Position numbers and translations under genes: made by a program. The notes beneath the pieces were generated by a model. That model was not told the DNA's origin, did no database searches, and worked only from the letters and a program-made list of their open reading frames with translations. A stretch of 64,000 nt of DNA from Streptomyces sp. ISL-98 (GTDB lineage Bacteria; Actinomycetota; Actinomycetes; Streptomycetales; Streptomycetaceae): assembly GCF_018614055.1 (NCBI RefSeq), contig NZ_JAGGPB010000020.1, positions 62,001 to 126,000 on the forward strand. Reading direction: 5' to 3'. Shown piece after piece: positions 1-8,515 of the stretch. Within the stretch, counting starts at the first letter, position 1, and every line of letters begins with the position of its first letter.

Positions 1-91
1 ACTGGGAAGTCTGATGTTCGAAATGCCCGATACATTTTCGTGACCTTTGTGGTCGGGGTGATCGGCGCGGGCGCTGCGGGCCGCCCCCCAC

Positions 92-122
92 CCACCCCGC
101 CCGCCTTCGCGTGGCGGGGTGG
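92..122. terminator. GC-rich hairpin upstream of pcrA
   Basis: An inverted repeat pairs ccaccccgcc (92-101) with ggcggggtgg (113-122) around an 11-base loop. It has no T-run. It could be the terminator of a gene lying left of the window. The rest of 1-225 shows no gene. Confidence 0.4.
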
Positions 123-225
123 TCAACGTCACACACGCCGGATACGGGTCCCCTCCCGCCCGAAGTGAGGGGAGCGGGGGAATCCGGGGCGGGCTGTCGG
201 TGGTCGCGCCTAAGCTTGGTAGACG

Positions 226-2691
226 ATGAGCAGCCTCTTTGACGACAGCTTCCTGGCCGACCTCCAGCCCACGGAGGAATCGGCCCCGCCGCCCCCCGAG
301 GACACCTCCCCGGAGGAGGTCCCGCACGACCTCTTCGGCGGTGCTTTCGACGCGCCTCCGGCGGCCAGGGACACGTACTACAGGGACGGCGCCCCGCGCC
401 CCGCCGTGGACGCCGCCGCGCTGCTCGACGGCCTGAACGAAGAGCAGCGCGCCGCTGTCGTGCACGCCGGGTCGCCGCTGCTCATCGTGGCCGGCGCGGG
501 CTCGGGCAAGACCCGGGTCCTGACCCACCGGATCGCATACCTGCTGGCCAAGCGGGGTGTGCACCCCGGCCAGATCCTGGCGATCACCTTCACCAACAAG
601 GCCGCAGGCGAGATGAAGGAGCGCGTCGAGGACCTCGTGGGCCCGCGCGCGGGCCATATGTGGGTCTCCACGTTCCACAGCGCGTGTGTGCGCATCCTGC
701 GCCGCGAGTCGAAGAAGCTCGGCTTCACGTCCTCGTTCTCGATCTACGATGCCGCCGACTCGAAGCGCCTGATGGCGCTCGTCTGCCGCGATCTCGACCT
801 CGACCCGAAGCGCTTCCCGCCGAAGGCCTTCAGCGCCAAGGTCTCGAACCTGAAGAACGAGCTGATAGACGAAGAGACCTTCGCGGGCCAGGCCGCCGAC
901 GGCTTCGAGAAGACGCTGGCGCAGGCGTACGCGATGTACCAGGCGCGGCTGCGCGAGGCCAATGCCCTGGACTTCGACGACATCATCATGACCACGGTGC
1001 ATCTGCTCCAGGCGTTCCCGGACGTCGCCGAGCACTACCGGATGCGCTTCCGCCACGTCATGGTCGACGAGTATCAGGACACCAACCACGCTCAGTACAC
1101 GCTCGTGCGCGAGCTGGTAGGGCCTTCCGGCGAGGACCGTGCGCCGGCCGAGCTGTGCGTCGTCGGTGACGCGGACCAGTCGATCTACGCCTTCCGTGGT
1201 GCGACCATCCGCAACATCCTCCAGTTCGAGGAGGACTACCCGGACGCGAAGACGATCCTGCTGGAGCAGAACTACCGCTCGACGCAGACCATCCTCACCG
1301 CGGCCAACGCGGTCATCGAGCGCAACGAGAACCGCCGCCCCAAGAACCTGTGGACGGAAGCCGGTGCCGGCTCCCTGATCACCGGTTACGTCGCGGACAC
1401 CGAGCACGACGAGGCCCAGTTCGTCGCCGAGGAGATCGACCGGCTGACGGACGCGGGCGACGCGAAGGCCGGCGACGTCGCCGTCTTCTACCGTACGAAC
1501 GCCCAGTCCCGTGTCTTCGAAGAGATCTTCATCCGGGTCGGGCTGCCGTACAAGGTCGTCGGCGGCGTCCGCTTCTACGAGCGCAAGGAGGTCCGGGACG
1601 TCCTGGCGTATCTGCGCGTCCTGGCGAACCCGGAGGACACCGTTCCGCTGCGCCGCATCCTGAACGTACCGAAGCGGGGCATCGGCGACCGAGCCGAGGC
1701 GATGATCGACGCGCTGTCGCTGCGCGAGAAGATCAGCTTCCCGCAGGCGCTGCGGCGCGTGGACGAGGCGTACGGCATGGCGGCGCGCTCGGCCAACGCG
1801 GTGAAGCGCTTCAACACGCTGATGGAAGAGCTCCGTACGGTCGTCGAGTCGGGAGCCGGGCCCGCCACGGTGCTGGAGGCCGTCCTCGAACGGACCGGTT
1901 ACCTCGCCGAGTTGCAGGCCTCGACCGACCCGCAGGACGAGACGCGTATCGAGAACCTTCAGGAGCTGGCCGCTGTTGCCCTGGAGTTCGAGCAGGAGCG
2001 CGAGGGTGAGGAGCCCGGGACGCTGGCCGAATTCCTGGAGAAGGTCGCGCTCGTCGCCGACTCCGACCAGATCCCCGACGAGGACGAGGACGGGTCCGGT
2101 GTCATCACGCTGATGACGCTGCACACAGCCAAGGGCCTCGAGTTCCCCGTGGTGTTCCTGACGGGCATGGAGGACGGCGTCTTCCCGCACATGCGCGCGC
2201 TCGGCCAGACCAAGGAGCTGGAGGAGGAGCGGCGGCTCGCGTACGTCGGCATCACGCGCGCCCGCGAACGGCTCTACCTCACGCGGTCGACGATGCGCAG
2301 TGCATGGGGGCAGCCTTCGTACAACCCGCCGTCGCGCTTCCTGGAGGAGATCCCGGAGACGCATCTGACGTGGAAGCGGAAGGGTGCGCAGGTCGGAGCG
2401 GGTTCGGGCGCCGGCTCGGGTTCGATGTCCGGCGTCGCTTCGTCGCTGTCGGCTTCGCTGTCCTCGCGGTCGCGGTCCGGCGGTGGCGCTTCGGGGTTCG
2501 CGACGCGTCGGGCTTCGGACAAGCCGGTGATTGCGCTGTCGGTCGGTGACCGGGTCACGCACGACCAGTTCGGGCTCGGCACCGTGATGACGGTGACGGG
2601 GACCGGGGCGGACGCGCAGGCGACGATCGACTTCGGCGACGAGCGGCCGAAGAAGCTGCTGCTGCGGTACGCGCCGGTCGAGAAGCTGTAG
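226..2691 (+). CDS. pcrA: ATP-dependent DNA helicase PcrA/UvrD (superfamily 1)
   Basis: This is a 3'-5' SF1A helicase of 821 aa, the family's usual size with an acidic, Pro-rich N-terminal extension of about 65 residues. The Q-motif lies near residues 66-78 and Walker A AGAGSGKT near 89-96. Motif II DEYQDT is near 281, GDADQSIYAFRG near 314, TLHTAKGLEFP near 631 and VGITRARERLYLT near 674. The last 50 residues (GDRVTHDQFGLGTV...) form the C-terminal Tudor-like module that contacts RNA polymerase in PcrA. A Gly/Ser-rich linker at about 725-765 precedes it. The likely roles are nucleotide excision repair, clearing stalled RNA polymerase and replication restart. The ATG start has no strong ribosome-binding site but fits the family. 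Confidence 0.95.
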   Translation: MSSLFDDSFLADLQPTEESAPPPPEDTSPEEVPHDLFGGAFDAPPAARDTYYRDGAPRPAVDAAALLDGLNEEQRAAVVHAGSPLLIVAGAGSGKTRVLTHRIAYLLAKRGVHPGQILAITFTNKAAGEMKERVEDLVGPRAGHMWVSTFHSACVRILRRESKKLGFTSSFSIYDAADSKRLMALVCRDLDLDPKRFPPKAFSAKVSNLKNELIDEETFAGQAADGFEKTLAQAYAMYQARLREANALDFDDIIMTTVHLLQAFPDVAEHYRMRFRHVMVDEYQDTNHAQYTLVRELVGPSGEDRAPAELCVVGDADQSIYAFRGATIRNILQFEEDYPDAKTILLEQNYRSTQTILTAANAVIERNENRRPKNLWTEAGAGSLITGYVADTEHDEAQFVAEEIDRLTDAGDAKAGDVAVFYRTNAQSRVFEEIFIRVGLPYKVVGGVRFYERKEVRDVLAYLRVLANPEDTVPLRRILNVPKRGIGDRAEAMIDALSLREKISFPQALRRVDEAYGMAARSANAVKRFNTLMEELRTVVESGAGPATVLEAVLERTGYLAELQASTDPQDETRIENLQELAAVALEFEQEREGEEPGTLAEFLEKVALVADSDQIPDEDEDGSGVITLMTLHTAKGLEFPVVFLTGMEDGVFPHMRALGQTKELEEERRLAYVGITRARERLYLTRSTMRSAWGQPSYNPPSRFLEEIPETHLTWKRKGAQVGAGSGAGSGSMSGVASSLSASLSSRSRSGGGASGFATRRASDKPVIALSVGDRVTHDQFGLGTVMTVTGTGADAQATIDFGDERPKKLLLRYAPVEKL

Positions 2692-2745
2692 CGGCGGCGG
2701 GTTGCCGACCGTCGACCCCCGTAGCGGGGGAGGGGTGGTTCGGTT

Positions 2746-4341
2746 TTACGTCGGGCTGAGGCCGTGGCTGCGGAGCCACGGAAGCGGGTCGACGGCCGAG
2801 CCGCCGCCGGGGCGCACCTCGAAGTGGAGGTGCGGGCCGGTGGAGTTGCCCGAGTTGCCGGAGTACGCGATGACGTCGCCCGCCTGGACCGAGCCGGAGC
2901 GGACCTTGGTGCTGCTGAGGTGGCAGTACCAGGTCTCCGTGCCGTCGGCGGCGGTCACTATGGCCATGTTTCCGTAAGCGGTGTTGTACTGCGTGCGGAC
3001 CGTGCCGTCGGTCGCGGCCTGGACCGGTGTGCCGTACGAGACGGGGAAGTCGATGCCGGAGTGCACGGACATCCAGTTGACCCCGGCCTGGCCGTAGTAC
3101 GCGCTGAGGCCCTGCTGCTCGACCGGCAGTGCGAACTTGGGGCGGGCGGCCTCCTTGCGGGCGGCCTCCTCGGCCTTGCGCTTCTTCTCTGCGGCCTGGC
3201 GGGCCCTGAGGTCGATGCGCTCCTGCGTACGGCTGGCGCGGTCGGCGAAGTCGTCGGCGTCCGCGCTGAGGTTGGCGAGCTGGGTGTCCAGCTTGTTGTT
3301 CACGGCCACGGGTTTGACCGAACCCGGGTCGGTGGCAGAGGCCGTGGTGGCGGTGCCCTTCTTCTCCTCGGGGGCGCCGGACCCGACGCCGCTGACCGAG
3401 GCCGCGGCGATACCGGCGACGCCCATCACGCAGGCGGAGGGCACGGCGACGGTGAAGAGGGCGGAGCGCTTGGCGGGGGTGCGGCGGCGGCTGCGGCTCG
3501 CGGAGCGACGGGCGGAGCGGGGGCCGACGGATACTGATGCGACGGGTGTGGCGGAGGCGAGTTCGCTTTCGTAGCCCGCCGGTTCGTCTTCCGGTTCGTC
3601 CCCCGGCTGGGCCTCGGGTGCGTCGTACGGCTCGGGTTCAGGCTCGTACGCATGACCGTACGGCTGCTCGTAGGCGTCGGGCGTGTCGTGGGTGCCCTGG
3701 GTGTCGTGCGCCGCGTCGTGCGTTGCCTTGTACGCCGCAGGTGCCTCGACCAGGTCGACCGCCGGGAACTCTGCGGTCTCGTAGGAGACTTGCTGCTGGG
3801 GCGGGATGGTGGCGTACGCACCGGTGTGGCTGGTGGTGGGTGCGGTGTGGTCCGTGTGGCCGGTGTTCCAGGCGGTGGTGTCGTACGCGCCGGTTTCGTA
3901 CGCGCCTGTGTCGTATCCGGGCGTCGTGTTCCAGTGGCCGGTGGTGTCCGCGGCCTGCGTGAACTGCGTCGCTTCGTACTGACCGGTCTCGTACTGGCCG
4001 TTTTCGTAGGGGCCGGTCTCGTATGAGCCGGTCCCGAACTGACCTGTCTGATTCCAGGCGTTGGAGTCCCACTGGCCGGTCGACTGTGCCGGAATGTCCG
4101 CGGTTGTCTGATAGCCGACGGTGGCCCAGGTTCCGGTGGTGTCGTACTGCTGCGTGGCGTAGGCGTCGTAACTCGGCGCCTGGGCGCCCGTTGTGTCCCA
4201 CTGGGTGGAGTCGTACTGACCGCTGTGCCCTGCCCCGTAGTGGCTTTCCGCGTCGGGGAGGGCGCCGAAGAGGGGGTCTGTCTGGAAGCTGCCGGTGGAG
4301 TAGCCGTCGTACCCGGCGTGGGCGTGCTGGTCGTCCACCAA
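2746..4341 (-). CDS. Membrane-anchored M23 family metallopeptidase with long Tyr/Thr/Gly/Gln-rich N-terminus
   Basis: The 531-residue protein has three parts. Residues 1-280 are low complexity, with many repeats of the ETGQYETGQYE and TTAWNTG type. A basic stretch and one hydrophobic segment follow at about 290-320. After that comes a charged coiled coil (about 345-400) and a LytM/M23 domain. The zinc motifs are HSGID near residue 425 and HLHFEV near 505. The topology fits a type II membrane protein whose C-terminal domain cuts peptidoglycan cross-links outside the cell, with the low-complexity tail in the cytoplasm. It converges on pcrA. M23 proteins with a coiled coil often act in division or growth, but the exact target cannot be told from sequence. 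Confidence 0.85.
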   Translation of the reverse strand: MVDDQHAHAGYDGYSTGSFQTDPLFGALPDAESHYGAGHSGQYDSTQWDTTGAQAPSYDAYATQQYDTTGTWATVGYQTTADIPAQSTGQWDSNAWNQTGQFGTGSYETGPYENGQYETGQYEATQFTQAADTTGHWNTTPGYDTGAYETGAYDTTAWNTGHTDHTAPTTSHTGAYATIPPQQQVSYETAEFPAVDLVEAPAAYKATHDAAHDTQGTHDTPDAYEQPYGHAYEPEPEPYDAPEAQPGDEPEDEPAGYESELASATPVASVSVGPRSARRSASRSRRRTPAKRSALFTVAVPSACVMGVAGIAAASVSGVGSGAPEEKKGTATTASATDPGSVKPVAVNNKLDTQLANLSADADDFADRASRTQERIDLRARQAAEKKRKAEEAARKEAARPKFALPVEQQGLSAYYGQAGVNWMSVHSGIDFPVSYGTPVQAATDGTVRTQYNTAYGNMAIVTAADGTETWYCHLSSTKVRSGSVQAGDVIAYSGNSGNSTGPHLHFEVRPGGGSAVDPLPWLRSHGLSPT

Positions 4342-4553
4342 CTTCTCTCTCGCCTCGGCAAATCAGGACCTGTGGGGGCTGGGGTCCCGGGAGGGGCCCC
4401 AGAGGCAAAGCAGTGGCGCGACTGTACCCGGCGGTAAGGGACGGCGACAATCTTCGCCAGGAATTGAGGGCACCGGAATCGGGCATTCGGCCGTCTTTTG
4501 GCGGACGGCGGGCACAGCTTTGATCCTACGTTCGACCAGTGTTCGACTGTGGT

Positions 4554-5414
4554 TCAGGCGACCGAGACCGAGCCCGACGCTCCCGCCGCCGCGTCCTGAG
4601 TCTGGAGCGCCTGCCGGATGCCGACGGCGACCGCCGGGTGTACGGGCAGGGCGAGATGGCCGATTCCTGTCACTCGGACGTTCTGCACGATGAGGTCCTG
4701 GTGCGTGACGCAGGCCGTCTCCACGGGGAGCATCAACTGGTCGAGATCGCTCCAGAAACTCACGAACCGGGTGCGGCAGCCGGGCGCCGGCCTGCGGAGC
4801 TCTTCGATCACATCGGAGCCGGGGCGCATCTGCCGCACGATGGGGTGGGCGTTCATGGGTGGGGCCACTGTGGTGCCCGAGTGCGGGGTGCCGAGGGTGA
4901 CAAGGGTGCGTACCCGGATGTCGCCGCCGAGCCGCTGCACGTAATAGCGGGCGATCAGGCCGCCGAGGCTGTGGCCGACGATGTCGACCTCGGTGTGGCC
5001 CGTACGCTCGCGGATCTCGTCGACATGGCGGGCGAGCAGCTCGGCGGCGGTGCGGATGTCGCAGGTCAGCGGTGAGTAGTTGAGCGACTCCAGATGGCGC
5101 CAGCCGTGCCGGGCCAGAGAGCGGCGCAGCAGGACGAAGACGGACCTGTTGTCCACGAAGCCGTGGAGCAGGACGACGGGCAGGTGGTCCGGTCCGGCCG
5201 TGGGCAGCCGGGAGGCTTCGGGCGGGACCGGAGCGACCGGCTCGGGGGGTGGGGCGGGGGAGTCCCGGCGCTCCTGGGCGATGCCCGAGGGGTAGAGAAA
5301 CAGGTGCCCGGCGAGGATCGCCAGCTCCAGGGCGGTGGCTCTCAGGAGCGCGGCCGACAGCCGTATCCGGCGCAGACGGGGCGGAAAGAAAAACAAGAAG
5401 GGTAAGACCCTCAT
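4554..5414 (-). CDS. Secreted or membrane-tethered alpha/beta-hydrolase, triacylglycerol lipase/esterase type
   Basis: The 286-residue protein starts at an ATG with GGGAGG seven bases upstream. A longer frame reaches 5630 but lacks such a site and a sensible N-terminus. Residues 1-45 contain a hydrophobic signal or anchor (VLPFLFFFPP... ALELAILAGHLF), then a Pro-rich linker. The hydrolase core shows the oxyanion motif LLHGFVDN near 83, the nucleophile elbow GHSLGG near 145 (Ser), and likely Asp (FWSDLDQLMLP) and His (GIGHLALP). It resembles Streptomyces secreted lipases of the Bacillus LipA-like group. Substrate is inferred only from the family. It appears monocistronic. Confidence 0.85.
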   Translation of the reverse strand: MRVLPFLFFFPPRLRRIRLSAALLRATALELAILAGHLFLYPSGIAQERRDSPAPPPEPVAPVPPEASRLPTAGPDHLPVVLLHGFVDNRSVFVLLRRSLARHGWRHLESLNYSPLTCDIRTAAELLARHVDEIRERTGHTEVDIVGHSLGGLIARYYVQRLGGDIRVRTLVTLGTPHSGTTVAPPMNAHPIVRQMRPGSDVIEELRRPAPGCRTRFVSFWSDLDQLMLPVETACVTHQDLIVQNVRVTGIGHLALPVHPAVAVGIRQALQTQDAAAGASGSVSVA

Positions 5415-5765
5415 GGCCGACCTCCCGAACGGCACGCGGGGCGGCGGCTCTGTCCCCCCGTGGGCCCTCATGGGGTGCCGGGCCGAGACACTCAGCGGCC
5501 GTACCACCGCGCCGGGCGGCTGACGGCGCGGTGGTACGGCGACCTCGTTGCGGCTCCCCTTGCGATCGCCCCCGACTGCTGCTGTTGCTGCCCTTTGTGG
5601 CAGGAGCGACGCATAGCGAACATGTCCCACGTGTGATTTCCCCCTCCCTATCCACCGTGAAACGGCCGGTTGCGGGATGCTGGAGATAACGTTCGTTCAC
5701 TTCCCCGTCCTTTCAGGTGCGGGGGCGCGTGCCAATGACGGCGCAGTCGGTACATGGAGGCAGTG

Positions 5766-6179
5766 ATGGGTGTGACCGGGCCGATCCGCGTGGTGGTCGC
5801 CAAGCCGGGACTCGACGGGCACGATCGCGGGGCGAAGGTCATCGCGCGTGCGCTGCGCGACGCCGGTATGGAGGTCATCTACACCGGACTTCACCAGACG
5901 CCCGAGCAGATTGTGGACACCGCCATCCAGGAGGACGCCGACGCGATCGGCCTGTCCATCCTCTCCGGCGCGCACAACACGCTCTTTGTGAAGGTCATCG
6001 AGCTGCTCAAGCAGCGCGACGCGGAGGACATCAAGGTCTTCGGCGGCGGCATCATCCCCGAGGCGGACATCGCGCCGCTGAAGGCGCAGGGCGTCGCGGA
6101 GATCTTCACCCCGGGCGCGACGACGCACTCGATCGTCGAGTGGGTCAACACCCACGTCCGCCAGGCGGCGCAGGCGTAG
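5766..6179 (+). CDS. icmB: Isobutyryl-CoA mutase small (cobalamin-binding) subunit
   Basis: A stand-alone B12-binding domain of 137 aa. The motif D17-x-H19-x-x-G22 is the lower axial His ligand signature, followed by SxL (LSILSGAH) and GGG (VFGGGIIPE). These are the hallmarks of the C-terminal cobalamin domain of acyl-CoA mutases. IcmB pairs with a separate large subunit IcmA to interconvert isobutyryl-CoA and n-butyryl-CoA, feeding valine-derived carbon into polyketide and fatty-acid precursors. IcmA is not in the window. The start is taken at 5766 because GGAGG (5756-5760) lies five bases upstream. An in-frame ATG at 5754 would overlap that site. In S. coelicolor the icmB gene sits in the same place near pcrA, as I recall. 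Confidence 0.9.
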   Translation: MGVTGPIRVVVAKPGLDGHDRGAKVIARALRDAGMEVIYTGLHQTPEQIVDTAIQEDADAIGLSILSGAHNTLFVKVIELLKQRDAEDIKVFGGGIIPEADIAPLKAQGVAEIFTPGATTHSIVEWVNTHVRQAAQA

Positions 6180-6199
6180 GCGTAGGCGTCGCAAATACG

Positions 6200-6243
6200 G
6201 GAGGGGCTGGACACCGGAGGGGCTGGGCACTGGGAGGGGCTGG
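6200..6243. repeat. Three tandem copies of a 16-17 bp unit
   Basis: The 11-mer ggaggggctgg occurs at 6200, 6216 and 6233 just after icmB. The last copy runs into the hairpin at 6237-6255. Confidence 0.75.
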
Positions 6244-6255
6244 CTATGCCAGCCC
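6237..6255 (+). terminator. Hairpin after icmB
   Basis: A perfect inverted repeat pairs gggctggc with gccagccc around a 3-base loop. It lies between the converging ends of icmB and the DUF5691 gene, so it is probably a shared terminator. Confidence 0.55.
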
Positions 6256-6310
6256 GTGGTGTCCTCCCTGGGCGCAGTCCTTGGGGGAGTACGAGGACCG
6301 GGGCCCGTGC

Positions 6311-6370
6311 GGAGCCCCCACGCGGCGGCAGCCGCAAAATGTCACAGCGGGAAGGGGCGGGGCGGGGTGG
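6311..6370 (-). repeat. Dispersed intergenic repeat, copy A
   Basis: A 26-base core (6320-6345) is identical, in the opposite orientation, to 39097-39122. Similarity continues on both sides (agccc before the core, gcgggaaggg and a G-rich tail after it). The core includes a hairpin, gcggc/gccgc with loop ggca. The element overlaps the end of the DUF5691 gene: the stop codon at 6342-6344 and the last residues lie inside it. Confidence 0.8.
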
Positions 6371-8498
6371 CTCCGCCCGCCACGGGCTGCGGCACCCCCT
6401 GCAGCTCCGCGAGCATCGCCGCTCTGAAGCGCAACGTGCCGACCAGCCGCTGGAACGCTTCCGACCAGTACCCGCCGGCCCCGGGCGACGCGCCCTCCTG
6501 CTCGTCCGGCGTCGTCGTGAGTATTTCTAGGCGGCCCGCTTCGCCGGGGTCCAGGCAGCGCTCCGCCAGGCCCATGACCCCGCTGAAGCTCCACGGGTAA
6601 CTCCCGGCGTCCCGCGCGATGTCGAGCGCGTCGACCACCGAACGGCCGAGCGGCTCGGCCCAGGGCACGGTGCAGACCCCGAGCAGCTGGAAGGCCTCGG
6701 AAAGGCCGTGCGCCGCGATGAACGCCGCCACCCACTCCGCGCGCTCCCCCTCGGGCAGCGTCGCCAGCAGCTTCGAGCGCTCCGCGAGCGATGACGTGCC
6801 GGGGCCGGTGTCCGGGGGTGTGGAGGGTGCGCCGAGCAGCGCCCGGGACCAGTCGGCGTCCCGCTGGCGCACCGCCGCCCGGCACCAGGCGGCGTGCAGC
6901 TCCTCCCGCCAGCCGTCGGCCACCGGCAGAGCGACGATCTCCTGCGGCGTACGGCCGCCGAGCCGGTGCGTCCACGCGGACAGCGGAGCCGACTCAACCA
7001 ACTGGCCCAGCCACCATGATCGTTCGCCCCGCCCGGCCGGGGGCTTCGGCACGACGCCGTCGCGCTGCATGTCCGCATCGCATTCGTGCGGGGCTTCCAC
7101 GGCGATGCGCTCGCCGCCCCTCATGCGGTCGGAGCGATCCAGGCTGACGCACGTAGTGGCACGGGCAGCCATCCGGGCCGCCAGGGCCGAGCCGGGCAGC
7201 GCGGAGAGCAGCTCGGCAGCGGTCGAGCGCACATTGCGGCTGCGGTCGGACAGGGCCTGTTCCAGGAACGACTCGTCCGCGTCGCAGAGGCCGGTGCGCA
7301 GCGAGTCGAGGAACATCAGGCGGTCCTCGGCCCGCTCGGTGGGCCACGTCGTGGCGAGCAGCGCGAGCGCGGCGCCCGGTTCGTGCGCCCGTACGGTGGC
7401 GAGGAGGCCGACGCGCTCCGCGAACAGGCCCTCCTCCCACAGGCGTCGTACGGCGGCGGCGTCCCGGGGGTCGGGCAGTGAGGCCCCCGACGCACCGCGC
7501 AGGGCGAACCGCCAGTCGGGATTGAGCCCGGCCAGCCACAGTCCGCGCGGCCCGGCGAAGGTCAGCGCGTGCGGCCGCAGGTCCGTACGGGCGCGGGCGG
7601 CGTCCAACAGTGCGGGCAGCAGGGCCGGTGGTGCCTGATAGCGGCGCCGGTTGGCAGCGGTGAGCCACTGGGGGAGCAACTCGGTGAGGTCGGGCGTCGT
7701 GCCACGACGCCCTCCGGCACCGGCTTGCGACGCCGACCGTCCGGCCAGCAGCTGGGCGAGGCGGCGCCGGGCGGCCGGGGGCAGCGCGGGACGCGGATCG
7801 CGGGGCGCGGGCTCGGGGCGCGCGGCGGCGGGCGCGGGGAGCAGACCGGCCCTGCGCCGTACGGTCTGGTGCGCCGCGGCGTCCAGCAGCGCGACCGGTG
7901 CTTCCTTGCCGGCGTCGGAGGCGGGCGCCGTCCGGCGATCGGTGCCGAGCAGGGCCACGGTGACGAGCTCCTCCCAGGCGATGGTTTCCCAGGTGGCGGT
8001 GGCGGTGGCGGTGGCGGTGGCGGGGGCGGAGGCGCCTGGGGCGGTGGTGCGTGCCGCGGTGGTGCGTGCGGTTGTGGCGCGCGTGGCGGCGCTGACGCCT
8101 GCCGCGGTGGTCTGATCGGCGGCGGTGGCGCCTGCGGTGGCAGTGCGCGTGGCGGTACGCGCGGTTGTGGCGCGGGTGGCGGCGGTGGCGTCTGTAGTGG
8201 TGGTGCGTGCGGTGATGGTGGCGTCTGCGGTGGTGGTGGCTTGATGCCACCGCCGCGCCCCAGCGGCTCTTGCGGCGGTCGTGCCTGCGGCGGCCATGCC
8301 TGCGGTGGTGCAGGCGGTTGTGATGCGAGCGGCCGCGGTGGTGCGTGCGGTGGTGGTGGCGCCTGCGGTGGTCGTGCCTGCTGTGGCGGTGCCTGCGTTG
8401 GTGGCGCCTGCCGTGGTGGCGCGGGCGGCGCCGGTGGCGCCTGCCTTGCTCGTGGCGGCTGCGGGGGTGCTGCCTGTCGTGCTTGTGGTGGTGGTCAT
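6342..8498 (-). CDS. DUF5691 family protein with N-terminal Ala/Thr-rich low-complexity region
   Basis: This 718-residue protein has no recognised catalytic motif. The start at 8498 has GGAGG six bases upstream and lies 17 bp after the SWIM gene, so the two are probably one operon. Residues 5-180 are an extended Ala/Thr/Arg repeat (TTARTTAARTTA type). From about residue 180 the sequence is ordinary: an alpha-helical, Leu/Arg-rich domain (TWETIAWEELVTVALLGTDRR...) matching my memory of DUF5691, a helical-repeat protein found beside SWIM and MoxR/VWA genes. HEAT-like patterns (LFAERVGLLATVRAHEPGAALALL) suggest a scaffold. The last residues come from a dispersed DNA repeat. The function is unknown and the family assignment is from neighbourhood and pattern. 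Confidence 0.75.
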   Translation of the reverse strand: MTTTTSTTGSTPAAATSKAGATGAARATTAGATNAGTATAGTTTAGATTTARTTAAARITTACTTAGMAAAGTTAARAAGARRWHQATTTADATITARTTTTDATAATRATTARTATRTATAGATAADQTTAAGVSAATRATTARTTAARTTAPGASAPATATATATATWETIAWEELVTVALLGTDRRTAPASDAGKEAPVALLDAAAHQTVRRRAGLLPAPAAARPEPAPRDPRPALPPAARRRLAQLLAGRSASQAGAGGRRGTTPDLTELLPQWLTAANRRRYQAPPALLPALLDAARARTDLRPHALTFAGPRGLWLAGLNPDWRFALRGASGASLPDPRDAAAVRRLWEEGLFAERVGLLATVRAHEPGAALALLATTWPTERAEDRLMFLDSLRTGLCDADESFLEQALSDRSRNVRSTAAELLSALPGSALAARMAARATTCVSLDRSDRMRGGERIAVEAPHECDADMQRDGVVPKPPAGRGERSWWLGQLVESAPLSAWTHRLGGRTPQEIVALPVADGWREELHAAWCRAAVRQRDADWSRALLGAPSTPPDTGPGTSSLAERSKLLATLPEGERAEWVAAFIAAHGLSEAFQLLGVCTVPWAEPLGRSVVDALDIARDAGSYPWSFSGVMGLAERCLDPGEAGRLEILTTTPDEQEGASPGAGGYWSEAFQRLVGTLRFRAAMLAELQGVPQPVAGGATPPRPFPL
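7975..8490. repeat. Degenerate short tandem repeats coding the Ala/Thr-rich segment
   Basis: About 500 bp of imperfect GCN/ACN codon repeats (gtggcg, gtggtg and gcggtg on the + strand), including a near-perfect ggtggc run at 7990-8025. It lies within the N-terminal part of the DUF5691 gene and is likely prone to length change. Confidence 0.8.
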
Positions 8499-8515
8499 CG
8501 GGGCCCTCCGTACGG

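Noticed and set aside
4360..4540. Cyclic-di-AMP (ydaO) riboswitch upstream of the M23 peptidase gene
   Set aside because: I looked for the conserved ydaO segments on the minus strand and did not find them.
4525..4550. LexA-like site upstream of the lipase and peptidase genes
   Set aside because: The two GTCGAAC copies are a direct repeat, not the inverted repeat of a LexA box.
8000..8480. Gly/Cys-rich plus-strand protein opposite the DUF5691 repeats
   Set aside because: It mirrors codon repeats of the minus-strand gene and has no plausible start or family.
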